Part shown: positions 1 to 10,422 of the stretch, piece by piece
How positions within the stretch are numbered: position 1 is the stretch's first letter
How the letters are laid out: the number at the start of each line of letters is the position of its first letter
NCBI GenBank assembly: GCA_922989275.2
Contig: OV277864.1
Location: 27,353,550-27,417,549, forward strand
From: Gari tellinella
Taxonomy: Eukaryota; Mollusca; Bivalvia; Cardiida; Psammobiidae
Reading direction: 5' to 3'
Length of the DNA stretch: 64,000 nucleotides
Program-made: the position numbers and the translations under genes
Notes under the pieces: generated by a model
What the model saw: only the letters and a program-made list of their open reading frames with translations
Databases searched by the model: none
Told to the model about the DNA's origin: nothing

Positions 1-770
1 GGACAAGTAAGAAAAAAGGTTTGTTCAGACCATACACTACTGATTCACAATTTCTATTATTAAAATGCATGTACAGTACTTACTTTAGAGAGAATCTAAG
101 TGTGATATGAGAAATCCATAAACCAACCAATGAAATTAATGTTAGAATTTAGAACTTTTACCTTGTCTTCAGCAGCCACCTGCCTCACACCTGTAACAAA
201 TCCTATTTAAAATTGGTTGTTAAAAGGTGTATTTCTGTTCTGTGGAAATATGACTTAACCCCTTCACTGCCTTACCCCGAGTGCAAGAGTAATTTGTTAA
301 CAGTTTGAATCCTGATCAGATGCCGCGTTACTCTGATCAGGATCCAAACTGTTTGAAACTCGTTTCATTATTTCTTAAGTCAAAATACCTAAAAATTGAT
401 TTTTAGAAATAGAAGTAAACGACAATTGATTTTAATAGACGACGTCACAGCAGGGAAGGGGTTAGCCCTCATCTCTACAGAAGCATCTTGAGGGCCCATA
501 CCTTCTCCTCCAAATAAGTGCCTCAAATGAATATTCACTTGTTGGAAACAGGTGGCGGCTTAAAGCAAGAAGAAAGTAAAGCAGATAGCTCCTAAAGGAA
601 CTTTCTACTTTACATTCATCTTGCTTTAAGCAGGCATCTGCCTTAAATACAGATGGATATAGTGAATTAGTTTATTTGCACTGCATATTGATCATGGAGG
701 ACAGGGTTAAGCATATGAAGTTGCAAAGTTTTTAGCCTCTTTTGCTAACTTTTCAACTTGAATTTTTCAG
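1..770. other. Upstream intron-like sequence, two hairpin repeats
   Basis: No coding sequence is seen. If the exon at 771 is real, this is the intron before it on the + strand, ending in a T-rich tract and CAG at 768-770. It contains a hairpin MITE at 255-465 and, near 546-650, a degraded copy of the AAAGCAAG...CTTGCTTT hairpin typical of family B. Confidence 0.5.
255..465. mobile_element. MITE family C (TTAACCCCTTCACT ends), copy 1
   Basis: The left end reads TTAACCCCTTCACTGCC and the right end GGGAAGGGGTTAG, forming imperfect inverted ends with a TTAA-type border. The centre (about 300-360) is a palindrome built on AACAGTTTG..CCTGATCAGA, with its complement ending in CAAACTGTTTG. The same hairpin core recurs at 2505, 18955, 19410, 33158, 40190, 43395 and 57905, in families with other ends. 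Confidence 0.6.
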
Positions 771-881
771 GAAAAGAAGGGAGCCCCAGCACAGGATCCA
801 GGCCAGCGAGAAGCTCAGGAAATTGCAAAAATCGACAAAATCTTATCTATGGTACGAGACCCACCGGAGGGTAAAAACTAG
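771..881 (+). CDS. Putative 3'-terminal coding exon, product not recognised
   Basis: A polypyrimidine tract and CAG (761-770) precede a 111-nt open stretch that ends in TAG at 879-881. It reads 36 residues with a protein-like, charged, helix-prone composition. The middle part is QREAQEIAKIDKILSM and the tail is VRDPPEGKN. Codon use looks more coding-like here than in the AT-rich surroundings. A GTACGA at 853 could act as an internal donor, in which case the exon would continue elsewhere. The upstream exons lie outside the window or were missed. I cannot name the family. It could also be chance, but acceptor, open frame, composition and stop together favour a real terminal exon. Confidence 0.45.
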   Translation, partial: EKKGAPAQDPGQREAQEIAKIDKILSMVRDPPEGKN

Positions 882-1288
882 GACTGTAGGCAGATAGTGG
901 AATGAACATTCTGAACCAGCAAAGAATATGATAATTCAACATCACAAAACAAGTATTAGATCTGAAAGACTTCAAAATAGAACCCAGTGCATAGAAACTG
1001 GTGATAAAAACCCATGTGCAACAATGTTTGACCAATTTATTATGTGGTGTTGAAAAAGGATATTTCAAAAGAAACACATAATGAGAGCTGTATGTATACT
1101 GCTGTAATATACTTGTATATCATTTGTAAACTTTGTTATATATAGGCCTTTGTTATGAGAATTTGGCTTTGGGACATTGCAAACGGTGTAGACCTAAACC
1201 AGACACCACATTTATAATGTTGCATCTGATCAGGGTTGCACGGTTTGATCATGCATGTAGTCAGAATCATCAGCATTTTATCTAATTA
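882..1288 (+). other. Possible 3' untranslated region
   Basis: AT-rich sequence after the putative stop at 879-881. No other gene is seen. It would be the 3' UTR of the unnamed gene if that exon is genuine. No convincing AATAAA followed by a GT-rich tract was singled out. Confidence 0.25.
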
Positions 1289-1481
1289 CAGTAAAACCTC
1301 TGTTACAACCACTAAAAACTTATTCTATGTAAGACAGGTGGCAGCTTAAATCAAGGTGAGAGTAAAACAGAAAGCTCCTATAGGAGCTTTCTGTTTTACT
1401 ACCACCTTGCTTTAGGTAGTCATTTGTCTTAATACAAAATTATTAACTTAATACAGTGGTGATTATAGAGAGGTTTTACTG
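1289..1481. mobile_element. MITE family B (CAGTAAAACCTC ends), copy 1
   Basis: The ends are CAGTAAAACCTCTGT and AGAGAGGTTTTACTG. They are inverted and flanked by TA on both sides (1287-1288, 1482-1483), as in Tc1/mariner-type MITEs. The centre is a hairpin in which AAAGCTCCTATAGGAGCTTT forms the tip. Confidence 0.75.
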
Positions 1482-1483
1482 TA

Positions 1484-2029
1484 CAGACAGTGCAAACCCT
1501 GATCAGACCCTGGGACTCTTACAGGGTGAACAGGGTAAACATATACGCTGTTTTCAATGTCATAAAGGTTTGTTTTCTCACAAAAGGGCTTAAAATGTGT
1601 TATTGTATAAGTGAGGATAAATGGATAAAGATGCAAGTGTGCTGTTATTGCCAAATAATTAATGTTCAACTTGTATTTTATATTTCATCTTGTTGCCATT
1701 ATTTATAGAGTTTACTATGGACTTGTAACTGCTTACACACTAAATGGACAGAAAAGTACAAATGCATGTTTTCTATGACATCTATACATTATATCTATAA
1801 GCCATCCGATGTTGTGTATAGAACACACTGTACAACACCAAGGTACCCAAACTATTGACTGTGTCTCCCGATAATAATAGTGCCCCAAACACAGAGCAAA
1901 ATGAGTTATTTATTTGGTAATTGAGATTAAAGACACAAAAGAGAAACTAAATTTATGACTCTTTGTGCTTATTTCTTTACCCGAACCCCTCCAAACTGCC
2001 ACATAATAAAACAGTCAATCTTGTATCAA
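1484..2029. other. No feature recognised
   Basis: AT-rich non-coding sequence with only short chance reading frames. No RNA gene or repeat border was recognised. Confidence 0.4.
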
Positions 2030-2277
2030 TTCATTACCCCATAGCCTGTTTCTAATTTTGAACACAGTTGACCACTTTAAGCAGGTTGAAAGTAAAGCAG
2101 AATGTGCCTTAAGGCACATTCTGCTTTACTTTCAGCCTGCTTTAAGCTACCATCTACTAGAATATAGAAAATATTTCTGGTAACACACATTCATGACTAT
2201 ATAAATTGGAACTGTTTTCTTCAGGGGATGAATAAATTTAAGGCGTAAAAAGTCGTATTTATGGGGTAATGGGTTAA
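2030..2277. mobile_element. MITE family A, copy 1 (near full length)
   Basis: The family consensus can be read off the better copies: the left end is TTAACCCATTACCCCATA and the right end TATGGGGTAATGGGTTAA, with TTAA as the presumed target. Here the left end is TTCATTACCCCATA. A central hairpin (about 2076-2145) pairs AAGCAGGTTGAAAGTAAAGC with its complement and has GTGCCTTAAGGCAC at its tip. No coding capacity; this is a non-autonomous TTAA-type (Kolobok- or piggyBac-like) element by inference. Confidence 0.85.
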
Positions 2278-2489
2278 AGATCCACTGAATCATGAAATCT
2301 GGTCACCACTTATTGCAGGGCAAAAGTAATGCAGAACACTGCTACATTGTATTGATCTTTATACCACCTATCATACTCATGTTGGCTACAAGACTAGTGT
2401 AACCTATTTTCAGTGGTTGTTTTATACATGTTTGACTGTATAAAGTCTAACCAAATTTTAGGTAGATCTATTTTGGCTTCAGAAATATT

Positions 2490-2607
2490 GAAATGTGTGT
2501 CAAACAATTTGGATCCTGATCAGACACCACGTTACATGGTGTCTGATGAGGATCCAAACTGTTTGCAAATAACTATTGTACTCGGTGTACGATAGTGAAG
2601 GGGTTAA
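2490..2607. mobile_element. MITE family C, copy 2 (left end lost)
   Basis: The hairpin GGATCCTGATCAGACACC..GGTGTCTGATGAGGATCC at 2510-2558 is followed by the right terminus AGTGAAGGGGTTAA ending at 2607. The left terminal repeat is not found. Confidence 0.55.
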
Positions 2608-2900
2608 CTCATTCAGGCCTGAAACTTCAAATTGACAATTACAGTGTCTCAATTTAGTCAAGTCTATTTTGCTTTGTTTATAAAGATAAAGTATACTTGT
2701 CTATAGGGTACAATGCATTCAGGTTGCTCTTCACCCCTTAAACTTTAAGTGGACAATTCCAGTTCAAATAAAGTCTAGTTCACTTTCAATTTAGTTTTGA
2801 TTTTAACAATTTGTTCAAATATTGTAAAATGACAAACAGTTCAGACCATGACCAGAAGACTCTAATCTTGATCTAAAATGTTTGCACTGGAATGATAACT
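2608..2900. other. Degraded repeat sequence
   Basis: The start (ACTCATTCAGGCCTGAAAC) resembles the left end of family D. No matching right end is seen before the SINE at 2901. Confidence 0.35.
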
Positions 2901-3256
2901 GGTGGTAGTGGCCCAATGGTTAACACCTTGGACTACGGTACCAGGGGTCGTGAGTTCGATCCCCCGCCTGATCAGCGGTCTGACTAGGGGATTTTTTCTG
3001 AATCCCCGATGATGTACAGGAATGTTCTTGAGCAAGACATGTACCGCGAATTGCTCCTCTCCACCCAGGGGTTAAAATGGGTACCTGTGAAGGGTCTGAG
3101 TCGGTACTGCGGCTGCATTTGACTGCGCCATATGTTAGCAGTGCTCAATATTGTAGGCAAGATGGCTCGATGATCAGGGGAGTATATGTACAGTCGGCTG
3201 AGCGGTCATTCGGACTGAAAGTAGACTTAAACTTGGTATATTACTCTTTTTTTTTA
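2901..3256 (+). mobile_element. V-SINE (RUDI-like), tRNA-derived head and conserved core
   Basis: The head (2901-2970) contains pol III promoter-like boxes: TAGTGGCCCAATGGTTAAC (A box region) and GAGTTCGATCC (B box). The body includes the central motif TTGAGCAAGACATGTACC and ATTGCTCCTCTCCACCCAG, matching the conserved core known from V-SINEs, followed by GGGTACCTG. It ends near a T-rich tail at about 3250. V-SINEs of this type (RUDI) are described from molluscs. The assignment rests on remembered core similarity, not a search. Confidence 0.7.
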
Positions 3257-3287
3257 ATAACTAGTTTCACTGTCTCTAAAGGATGAG

Positions 3288-3508
3288 TTAATCCATTCCC
3301 CATAAATACTTTTTTTTACATCTTTAATTAAGTCATCCTCTGAGGAAAATAGTTCCACTTTATACAGTCATGAATAATATATCATTCTAGCAGATGGTAG
3401 CTTAAAGCAGGCTGAAAGTAAAACAGAATGCATTCTGCTTTACTTTCAACCTGCTTTAAGTAGTCACCTATTTTCAATACTAGAAACAGGCTTTTGGGTA
3501 ATGGGTTT
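3288..3508. mobile_element. MITE family A, copy 2
   Basis: The left end TTAATCCATTCCCCATAAA and right end GGGTAATGGGTTT match the family. The hairpin tip is shortened symmetrically to AGAATGCATTCT, so the palindrome has no spacer. Confidence 0.8.
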
Positions 3509-3647
3509 ACTGGCGCTAAGGGTCAATGAGTTAAAGTGGCCCCTGAATGAAGAACCATTGCAATATTTCACAGATGAGCACTTTATGCAGGGAAAATGTA
3601 ATGCAGAAAGCTCCTAAAAGAGCTTTTTGTATTAATATTGTCCTGCA

Positions 3648-3897
3648 TTAACCCATTACCTCTTAGCCTATTTCTAGCTTTGAAAACAGGTGACCACTTA
3701 AAGCAGGTTGAAAGTAAAGCAGAATGTGCCTTAAGGCACATTCTGCTTTACTTTCAGCCTGCTTTAAGCTACCATCTGCAAGGATATAGAAAATATTTCT
3801 TCTGATACATATTCTTGGCTGTATAAATTTGAACTATTTTCTTCAGTGGAGGAATAAATAGAGGCGTAAAAAGGCGTTTTAAGGGGTAATGGGTTAA
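3648..3897. mobile_element. MITE family A, copy 3
   Basis: TTAACCCATTACC at the left and GGGGTAATGGGTTAA at the right. The intact hairpin has tip GTGCCTTAAGGCAC and is very similar to copy 1. Just upstream (3575-3650) is a different hairpin made of TAATGCAGAAAGCTCC and its complement, sharing the junction. Confidence 0.85.
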
Positions 3898-3931
3898 GCT
3901 GCTACCAGTTGATCATCTTTCTATGGGTCAC

Positions 3932-4045
3932 TTAACCCTTTACTCCATAGCCTGTTTCTAGTTTTGAAGAATTCCTCATGAATATATAAGGTGGAACTAT
4001 TTTCTTTGGTAGAGGAATATATTAGAAGCATAGGGTAATGGGTTG
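3932..4045. mobile_element. MITE family A, copy 4 (hairpin deleted)
   Basis: Left end TTAACCCTTTACTCCATAG and right end AGGGTAATGGGTTGA are present but only 114 bp apart. The whole central hairpin is missing. Confidence 0.7.
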
Positions 4046-4250
4046 AACAAGTTTGAGGGTATTTAACCTTTTCACTCATAGAAGAGACTTTTAGCCCACA
4101 TTCCAATTGAAAGTCATGAATATGTTTTTTTTATGTTTTTTCTTCAAAAAATATTTTCTTTATCCTAGTAGATAATAGCTTAAATCAGGCTGAAAGTAAT
4201 GCAAAATGTTCCTTAAAGCGTATTCTGCTTTACTTTCAACCTGCTTTTAA

Positions 4251-4776
4251 AGGGACTCGCAACCGGATGGTGTACTTGTCAAAATAAAATAAAATACTCA
4301 AATAAAAGCAAATTTGTGGCATTATTTGGCTTCTGACATTAAAAAAATATGATCAGTCCAAAAAAAGTCTCAAGAAACGTCACCGAATCTTAATTTTTTT
4401 TAGATATTTTCCATCGTTTTTCTATAGCGTCAGCTGACAGTATAGTTGTTGTTGTTGCTTCTCTACACGGGCTCAGACATAAACCCGAGCCGAATATGTA
4501 TAAATCAATCGCTACCAGTGAAGTACGTTAATTCGCTACCATATAGATAGAGAGCCCCAGTAGCCGCGTGGTTAAGGCGTTTGCCTTTGTTTTCATGTTT
4601 GTCTCCGCATGGAGGGCCACGGGTTCAAATCCCACCAGAGCTTCTTCCTTTTTTTTTTTGAAATGCATATTTTAACAGAATTTATTATCCAAAACTAAAT
4701 CTTACCCATTTATATAAGCATTTGACATATATTTACAAATTACTATTTTTAATGCTAAATCCGGTTGCGAGCCTCT
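4251..4776. mobile_element. TTAA-flanked element carrying a tRNA-like cassette
   Basis: The termini are AGGGACTCGCAACCGGAT and its near-complement ATCCGGTTGCGAGCCTCT. A direct TTAA lies on each side (4247-4250, 4777-4780), and the host MITE is continuous across the site once the insert is removed. Length is 526 bp with no protein frame. The interior contains a tRNA-like block (4555-4643) followed by a T run. The TTAA target suggests a Kolobok- or piggyBac-type transposase acted on it; that part is inference. Confidence 0.75.
4555..4643 (+). tRNA. tRNA-like sequence (Ser/Leu-type), probably not functional
   Basis: It contains TAGCCGCGTGGTTAAGGCG (D-arm and A box) and GGGTTCAAATCCC (T-arm and B box). 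The variable-arm-like hairpin CTCCGCATGGAG suggests a type II (Ser or Leu) origin. A run of T begins just after it, as a pol III terminator would. The acceptor stem does not pair well and the anticodon arm cannot be placed, so I read it as a tRNA-derived cassette inside a transposable element. Confidence 0.45.
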
Positions 4777-4829
4777 TTAATGGTCACCTATATTCAATAT
4801 AAAAAACATGATATGGGGTAAAGGGTTAA

Positions 4830-5115
4830 AGCTATAGAGCCATGCAATTGCATACCCCATTTGTGCCGGGAAACAGAAACAATGAACTTCCATGTAGGTT
4901 TAGTTTATAGTTATTTTATTGACATATACATACACATTAACCGATAATATAATACTTACAGTATATATAATACCATATGAATTCACATACATGTACACAT
5001 AGTTTAAATTATCAGCAGTTGAATTTGTACAGAAATAACTCTGCTGATACGTTAATATAACAAATATAACCACTTTTTCCTGTTAAATTATCTTTCACAA
5101 CAAAATTAATATATA
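4830..5115. other. No feature recognised
   Basis: AT-rich sequence between repeats; no gene or repeat border seen. Confidence 0.4.
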
Positions 5116-5262
5116 CAGTAAAACCTCTCTATTACAACCACAAAAAAGAAAATTATTTGGTAATATGATAGACAGGTAACTACTTAAAGCAAGGTGACAA
5201 TAAAACTGAAAGCTCCTACTTTCTGTTTTACTGTCACTTTGCTTTAAGCAGCCACCTGTACT
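5116..5262. mobile_element. MITE family B, copy 2 (right end lost)
   Basis: CAGTAAAACCTCTCTATTAC follows TA at 5114-5115. A hairpin of AAAGCAAGGTGACA and its complement is present at 5184-5250. The right inverted end is not found. Confidence 0.6.
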
Positions 5263-5445
5263 CTTCAATAATCTGTTGTCTAATAAATGTTTGCTCCCCT
5301 CTAGTAATGAGGCTCTACTTCTTATAAACCTTTGAATCATTTTCACAACACAGTAGAGTATATGATGAAAATCCAAACAATTACATTAATGTTCTAATTA
5401 TCACAATTTGCCTATGTTAAAAAGCATACGGATCTCTATGTCATC

Positions 5446-6319
5446 AACAAGGCAGGGAATGCCCTGAATCGCTCACCTGTTGTACTTAAGCCTGATAGCT
5501 TTACCTTTCTGTTTCACTCGTTTTAATCTTAATCCATTCAAATTTGTAGTATAGCATGTAAACAATATTGGAATACAAACTACTCTAGTACATCAAGGGC
5601 AGATAACTATAGAGCCTAAACAAAACTGAAATGAAGCCTTTTCTAGCATTTCAAAGTATATTAAGGACAGATAACTATTGCCACAATGATTAGATTTCCT
5701 TTGAGAACATAAAGCGCTATATTTTGTGTGCAGGTATAATCAAAATCCATTGAAAACTGTAGTTGCAAGAGTGTAAACACTGTTAGATATGGCACTTTCA
5801 TCAATTCAAGGGCAGATAAATCTTAACTAATTGGTCAGATTTCAACCATAATCACACTGATTCAATCTCTTAAAGTTATAAACAATCTGAGCAAGTTTGA
5901 AAAGACTGGCTAAAAATTGTGGCCTCTAGAGTGTAAACACCTTTAAAAATGGCATTTTCAGCAATTTTTCACCCATAATCAAACTTATCTGAACTCTTTT
6001 TGTAATATACAATGAGGGCAAGTTTGAGAAAGATTGGAAAAATATTGTGGCCTTTAGAGGGTAAACACTGTTAAATATGGCATTTTCAGCAATTCAAAGG
6101 TAGATAACTCTTGATCTACAGGTCTGATTTCAACCATAATCAAACTCATACCAACTCTTATGGTAGTAAACAGAACTCTAATGGTATTAAACAATCTGAG
6201 CAAGTTTGAGAAAGATTGGATAAATATTGTGAACTCTAGAGCGTGATCACTAAATTGTTGACGACGGACATATATGAATTGCAAAAGCTCACCCTGAGCT
6301 AGCTCAGGTGAGCTAAAAA
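5446..6319 (+). mobile_element. Hairpin-ended repeat element N1
   Basis: The left end is CAACAAGG followed by the stem-loop CAGGGAATGCCCTG (5453-5466) and ATCGCTCACCTG. The right end is a stem-loop made from CTCACCCTGAG and its complement (6288-6313), followed by CTAAAAAG. In between are diverged tandem units of roughly 130-155 bp, recognisable by GTAAACACTGTTA..ATGGCA. No coding capacity. The same terminal design is seen in N2-N6. A Helitron-like non-autonomous element is one explanation, not proven. Confidence 0.6.
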
Positions 6320-6514
6320 GCCACATAAACCCAAACGGAATAAGTGCAATAGTGTTTTCTTTTGTTCTGTGCTATTTAATCTAGCCCCATAAACCCAAAA
6401 TGTTAGCTCGGGCGGACAGGACGATTACTATAAGCCTCTGCATCTATAGAAGCCGGGGGCATAAAAATTAACCGTTTCTTCTTTGAGGTTGATATGGAGA
6501 TTACAGTAACTTTG

Positions 6515-6738
6515 CAGGACTGCCATAAGATGATCATGAAAAACCCAAAGATTTCCCAATTTTCTATTTTTCCAGTGTGATTACTTAAAGGAATAAAGCA
6601 GGCTATAAGTAGAGCAGAATGCCCCTGAATGTGCATTATTCTGCTCTACTTCCAGCCTGCTTTAAGCTATCATATGCAAGGATAAAATCCATAGATTTCA
6701 GGGGGGAAATTTTACTCCAGAGAAATATGGCAGCCCTG
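6515..6738. mobile_element. Composite MITE family K, copy 1
   Basis: The ends CAGGACTGCCATAAG and ATATGGCAGCCCTG are imperfect inverted repeats of hAT style. The interior is a family A-type hairpin (about 6590-6665) that stops just after CATATGCAAGGATA, the same point as in the second copy at 16094. No clear target duplication here. Confidence 0.5.
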
Positions 6739-6796
6739 ATGGATACTAGACACCTGTTGGTCCCTTTAAAAACCCATCACCATAGTTATTATAGAT

Positions 6797-7010
6797 GAAC
6801 CCTTTACTCAATAACATGTTAATTTTGAAGACAGGTTATCACTTAAAGCAGGTCGAAAGTAAAGCAGAATGCACCTAAATGTGTACTTTGCTTTACTTTC
6901 AGCCTGCTTTAATCTATCATCTGCTAGAGCATAGAAAATGTTTCTTATGATACTTATTCATGACTGTATAAATTGAACAATTTTTTTTTCAGTGAAGAAC
7001 TAAATTGAAT
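6797..7010. mobile_element. MITE family A, copy 6 (right end lost)
   Basis: Begins AACCCTTTACTCAATAAC and has a central hairpin (6840-6912) with several mismatches. The right inverted end is absent. Confidence 0.65.
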
Positions 7011-7034
7011 GCACAAGAATGAGTTTATATCTAA

Positions 7035-8285
7035 TTATACCCCCAACACTGTGTGGTGGGGGCTATATAGGAAATGCCTTGTCCGTCCGTCGGGTTTTTT
7101 CGGGACATTTGCCTTTTTCTTGAAAACTATATACAATACCATTTTCAAACTTGGTATATATTATCAGTGTTATATGGGGACATTCAGTGACAGGTTTCAT
7201 AACTCTTGCACAAAATTTGACAAAATTATGACCCTTTATAACTTCACATTTTGTTCCTTAATATGCACATCTGGTGGAAAGGGAGATAACTCATCCTATA
7301 TTATGTCAAGTGACTAAGAAGTGAATAGGAAGGGAGATAACTCATCCCAACTGGCCATAACACTCTGATCATGTGATCATTTCTAAATTTAGAAATAATT
7401 CCTCAATATGACATAATTTTTTATGACAAACCTTGTTATGACAACGACGTCATCATGACGTCATGATGACATCATGATGCTATGGTGATGATGCATTTGA
7501 AAAATCTAGAAAATGCTTGTTTCTTTGTACATTTCCATCACAACAACAACAAGGAGTACAATCATAACCTGCTGTATGATTTTACTTGAAAGCCAAATGA
7601 ATACACTGCAGTGACAAAACACCTCGGGGCATTTGTCACTTTCTGTGACACCTTGGCCATAACTTTTTGATTACTTAAGATAGAGACTTTATATTTGGTA
7701 TGTGCATTCACCTCAAGAAGCTCTTGAGTTCAGTAAAATTTGAGTCATGTCCGACAAAGGTAAAGGTCATTTAGTGGTCATTTAGCGGTTACTCTGGTGG
7801 AAAGGGAGATAACTCATCCTATATTATTTCCAGTGACTAAGAAGTGAGTAGGAAGGGAGATAACTCATCCTACGTAACCGGGTGGTAGTTACGTTCAGGT
7901 AATGGGACGAATAAATAACTTCCGGTTTAGTTTTGTAGAGTGATTTCTCTTTTCTGTTGTGAATGTTTTTTCCGTTGAGAGTAGTATTGTCTCGATTATA
8001 AAATGTGATTATTTGATTTTCTCTGGATTAGTTCAGTGTTCTTTTCCACGATCTGGTATGTCACTTTCTTACGTTATATGAAGTCGCGTATTTTTCCACG
8101 AGCATTGTCTTGGAATCGGGCGCGATTTGGTATGTCATTTTCTAACGTTGTATGAATTCGCGTATTTTTCCACGTGCATTGTCTTGGAATTAACGATATA
8201 TTAGTAATATCACTTAAACAAACAAAACGTTATATTTCGTTATATTGGCGCCTTGTGACAGGGAGGTTTCCTGTGGGGGTATCAA
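7035..8285. repeat. Dispersed repeat with hairpin ends and internal duplications
   Basis: The left edge carries the hairpin CCCCCAACACTGTGTGGTGG (7041-7063) and the right edge GACAGGGAGGTTTCCTGT near 8258-8275. Internal repeats include GGGAGATAACTCATCC four times (7272, 7333, 7806, 7856), and two copies of about 75 bp with CGCGTATTTTTCCACG at 8087 and 8160. A palindromic run of GACGTCATCATGACGTCATG lies near 7446. No coding potential. Confidence 0.4.
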
Positions 8286-8648
8286 TCACCTTTAGTGATA
8301 GTTCTAGTTATCTCTGTAAAGAGATAAGAAAAGTTCTTGACTGAACAAAATATCAATACATGTATGAAGCAGTTTCTTTAAATCAAGGGAAATAACTAAG
8401 GATACTACAGACTGATTCGAACCATAAGGACTTTGTGTCTATACATATTCTCTGTAAACCTAAGGAAAATTACTTATGAAAATATGGTATCCAGTGTACA
8501 AAGGATTTTTTTATGATAACTGACTCAACTGATAGAAGGCATTTACATGTACATGACGATGTACTTAGAAGTTACGATATCTCCTCTTGAGCACTTCATG
8601 CAGAGGCAAGCTAAACATGTCAAACTTACATGTATGTTAATCTGCCAC
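8286..8648. other. No feature recognised
   Basis: Non-coding AT-rich sequence downstream of FKRP (on its strand) and beyond MITE A copy 7. Confidence 0.4.
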
Positions 8649-8902
8649 TTAACCCATTACCCAATAACTAGTTAACTACGCTCTTTTATGCATTTAATTT
8701 ATTCCTACGCTGAGGAAATTACTTCATTTTTATAAAGTATGAATATGAATCATAAGAAATATTTTCTATATTCTTGCAGATGGTAGCTTAAAGCAGGCTG
8801 AAAGTAAAGCAGAATGTGCATTAAGGCACATTCTGCTTTACTTTCAGCCTGCTTTAAGTGGTCATTATCTTCAATACCAGAAATAGGCTAAAGAAGTAGG
8901 TA
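8649..8902. mobile_element. MITE family A, copy 7, just 3' of FKRP
   Basis: TTAACCCATTACCCAATAAC at the left; the right end is degraded. The perfect hairpin (8786-8857) has GTGCATTAAGGCAC at its tip. It starts 38 bp beyond the FKRP stop and, on the minus strand, holds the first AATAAA after that stop (8703-8698). The FKRP 3' UTR may therefore include this hairpin; that is inference. Confidence 0.75.
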
Positions 8903-8940
8903 AACCTCTTAGGACAGATGGCAGCTAAAATATGTGAAGT

Positions 8941-10422
8941 CTAGTATGGAATGTGATTATTTGGATATCGTGCTGTTTCTATCACACCCTTGCCGAACTT
9001 GTATTCTAGGAATTCTTTCACATGATTAGGGGCTGAAGCTTCCACTCCAGCAAACTGAATTTTAGTCAGAGGTTTAAGGTATTTTTCTGGGAACTCTGTA
9101 TCTTGTTTATGTGACTTCATCCAAGTGTTCTTTGTCATCATGCCATCTCGCACAAAGAACGGAAATATATCAACATGTAGGTGATTGGTATCACTAAACT
9201 GCACTCTATAAAAGTCACCTTCCGTGGCTCTTTCCCAGGAATACCCCTCTTCATCTATATATGGCTCCTGTGAAATTTTAGCAAGCTGGGTACACTTAAT
9301 GATGTCCTCCTGGTATATCCCGATATCAACATCATAGTCCCATGGAATGATATCAGCTGATCTAGCAGCTCCTAGCAGACTTCCCCCCTCCAGCCAGTAC
9401 CTGACTTTACACTTATCAAGAATGCCAAACACATACTTAGTAGTCTGCCGCAAGGCTTTCAGGCAGCAGGGCGGAGTCCAACGACCATGGTACAAGTACT
9501 CTGGCATATCATCATACACTGTATCAAAACATCGGTAGGTTTCCTTGCTACAGCCATACCAGTCATATTTACCATTCTCACGTATTACAAGTTTTATTCC
9601 TAGCTTCAGGTACAGTTTTCTCAGTTTCTCTGCATAGGACTGTTTGTGATGATAAAATGTCTGTGAATCTTGAAAAAGTGGTTTGTTCTTAATCAAATAT
9701 AGGCCACTTGTGATGGCAAACTTCATATCATGTAATGATGCTTGAATGTATAGAGATGAAAAAGTTGGTTGTATAAAAGGGTCTGAAAATAAGCCAAGCT
9801 GACTGGTCTTTAACAATATGCCATGTTCCCCTGTAACATATCCACAACGATCATACTCTACATTTGAACCAATTTCAAGGGTCCACGTTTTAACCTGGAA
9901 GTTCAGTCCATGACATTTTAATACACTGTGTCCCAAAGGAACTGCATATCCAGTTTTTTCATCCGTATTTAAAGACTTGACAAACTGTTTAAATTTATCC
10001 ACTATGTGTTCATTTATTAATGTATTATCAGGCATAAATAACACAAAATTTGTCCTAATATGTACATCTGGTCTAGAATCATTAAGATAGTTGTATGGTC
10101 CATTTTCTAAAACAACTTTCCTTACATTCTTTAGTTGCGGAATTTTCAGTGGTGGATATGGTATCCATTTGGAAACTACTAAAATGTCAATATCATGAAA
10201 TTCATGTGCTAAATGATTCACAACATTTGTTATATTATTTTCAAACAGCTCAAAGTCCTGAAATATGAGAGTTAGTGTTGAATCTATATGTCTAGCTGGT
10301 GCTGGAGTTGTTTCCTTAATTTCTGGTTCTGGGCTGTGTAAAGAACCAAGGAGACGTAACACAATTGCCCCTGCTACTAATATCAATATCAAGCTTTTCC
10401 ATTTTCTTCTAGTCCATCTCAT
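8941..10422 (-). CDS. FKRP: Fukutin-related protein (ribitol-5-phosphate transferase)
   Basis: FKRP is a Golgi type II membrane enzyme that adds the second ribitol-5-phosphate, from CDP-ribitol, to the core M3 glycan of alpha-dystroglycan. The frame is one uninterrupted coding exon of 493 residues; the human protein has 495. A basic N-terminus is followed by a membrane anchor (about residues 9-26). The C-terminal transferase domain has LEGGSLLGAAR, then DYDVD (Asp362, Asp364, Asp366; the metal-binding DxD region) and HLHVDIFPF. Cys291, Cys298, Cys319 and Cys320 (CSKETYRC and PPCC) match the four zinc-binding cysteines of human FKRP (289, 296, 317, 318). I chose ATG 10422: an upstream in-frame ATG at 10500 lies before a splice acceptor at 10465-10466. 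It looks intact and functional. Confidence 0.93.
   Translation of the reverse strand: MRWTRRKWKSLILILVAGAIVLRLLGSLHSPEPEIKETTPAPARHIDSTLTLIFQDFELFENNITNVVNHLAHEFHDIDILVVSKWIPYPPLKIPQLKNVRKVVLENGPYNYLNDSRPDVHIRTNFVLFMPDNTLINEHIVDKFKQFVKSLNTDEKTGYAVPLGHSVLKCHGLNFQVKTWTLEIGSNVEYDRCGYVTGEHGILLKTSQLGLFSDPFIQPTFSSLYIQASLHDMKFAITSGLYLIKNKPLFQDSQTFYHHKQSYAEKLRKLYLKLGIKLVIRENGKYDWYGCSKETYRCFDTVYDDMPEYLYHGRWTPPCCLKALRQTTKYVFGILDKCKVRYWLEGGSLLGAARSADIIPWDYDVDIGIYQEDIIKCTQLAKISQEPYIDEEGYSWERATEGDFYRVQFSDTNHLHVDIFPFFVRDGMMTKNTWMKSHKQDTEFPEKYLKPLTKIQFAGVEASAPNHVKEFLEYKFGKGVIETARYPNNHIPY

Larger units (their letters stand above)
4063..4829. mobile_element. MITE family A, copy 5, split by a nested element
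   Basis: Left end TTAACCTTTTCACTCATAG and right end TATGGGGTAAAGGGTTAA enclose a family A hairpin (about 4180-4246). At 4251-4776 another element with its own ends and a TTAA duplication is inserted. The family sequence resumes as TGGTCACCTAT after 4780. Confidence 0.75.
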
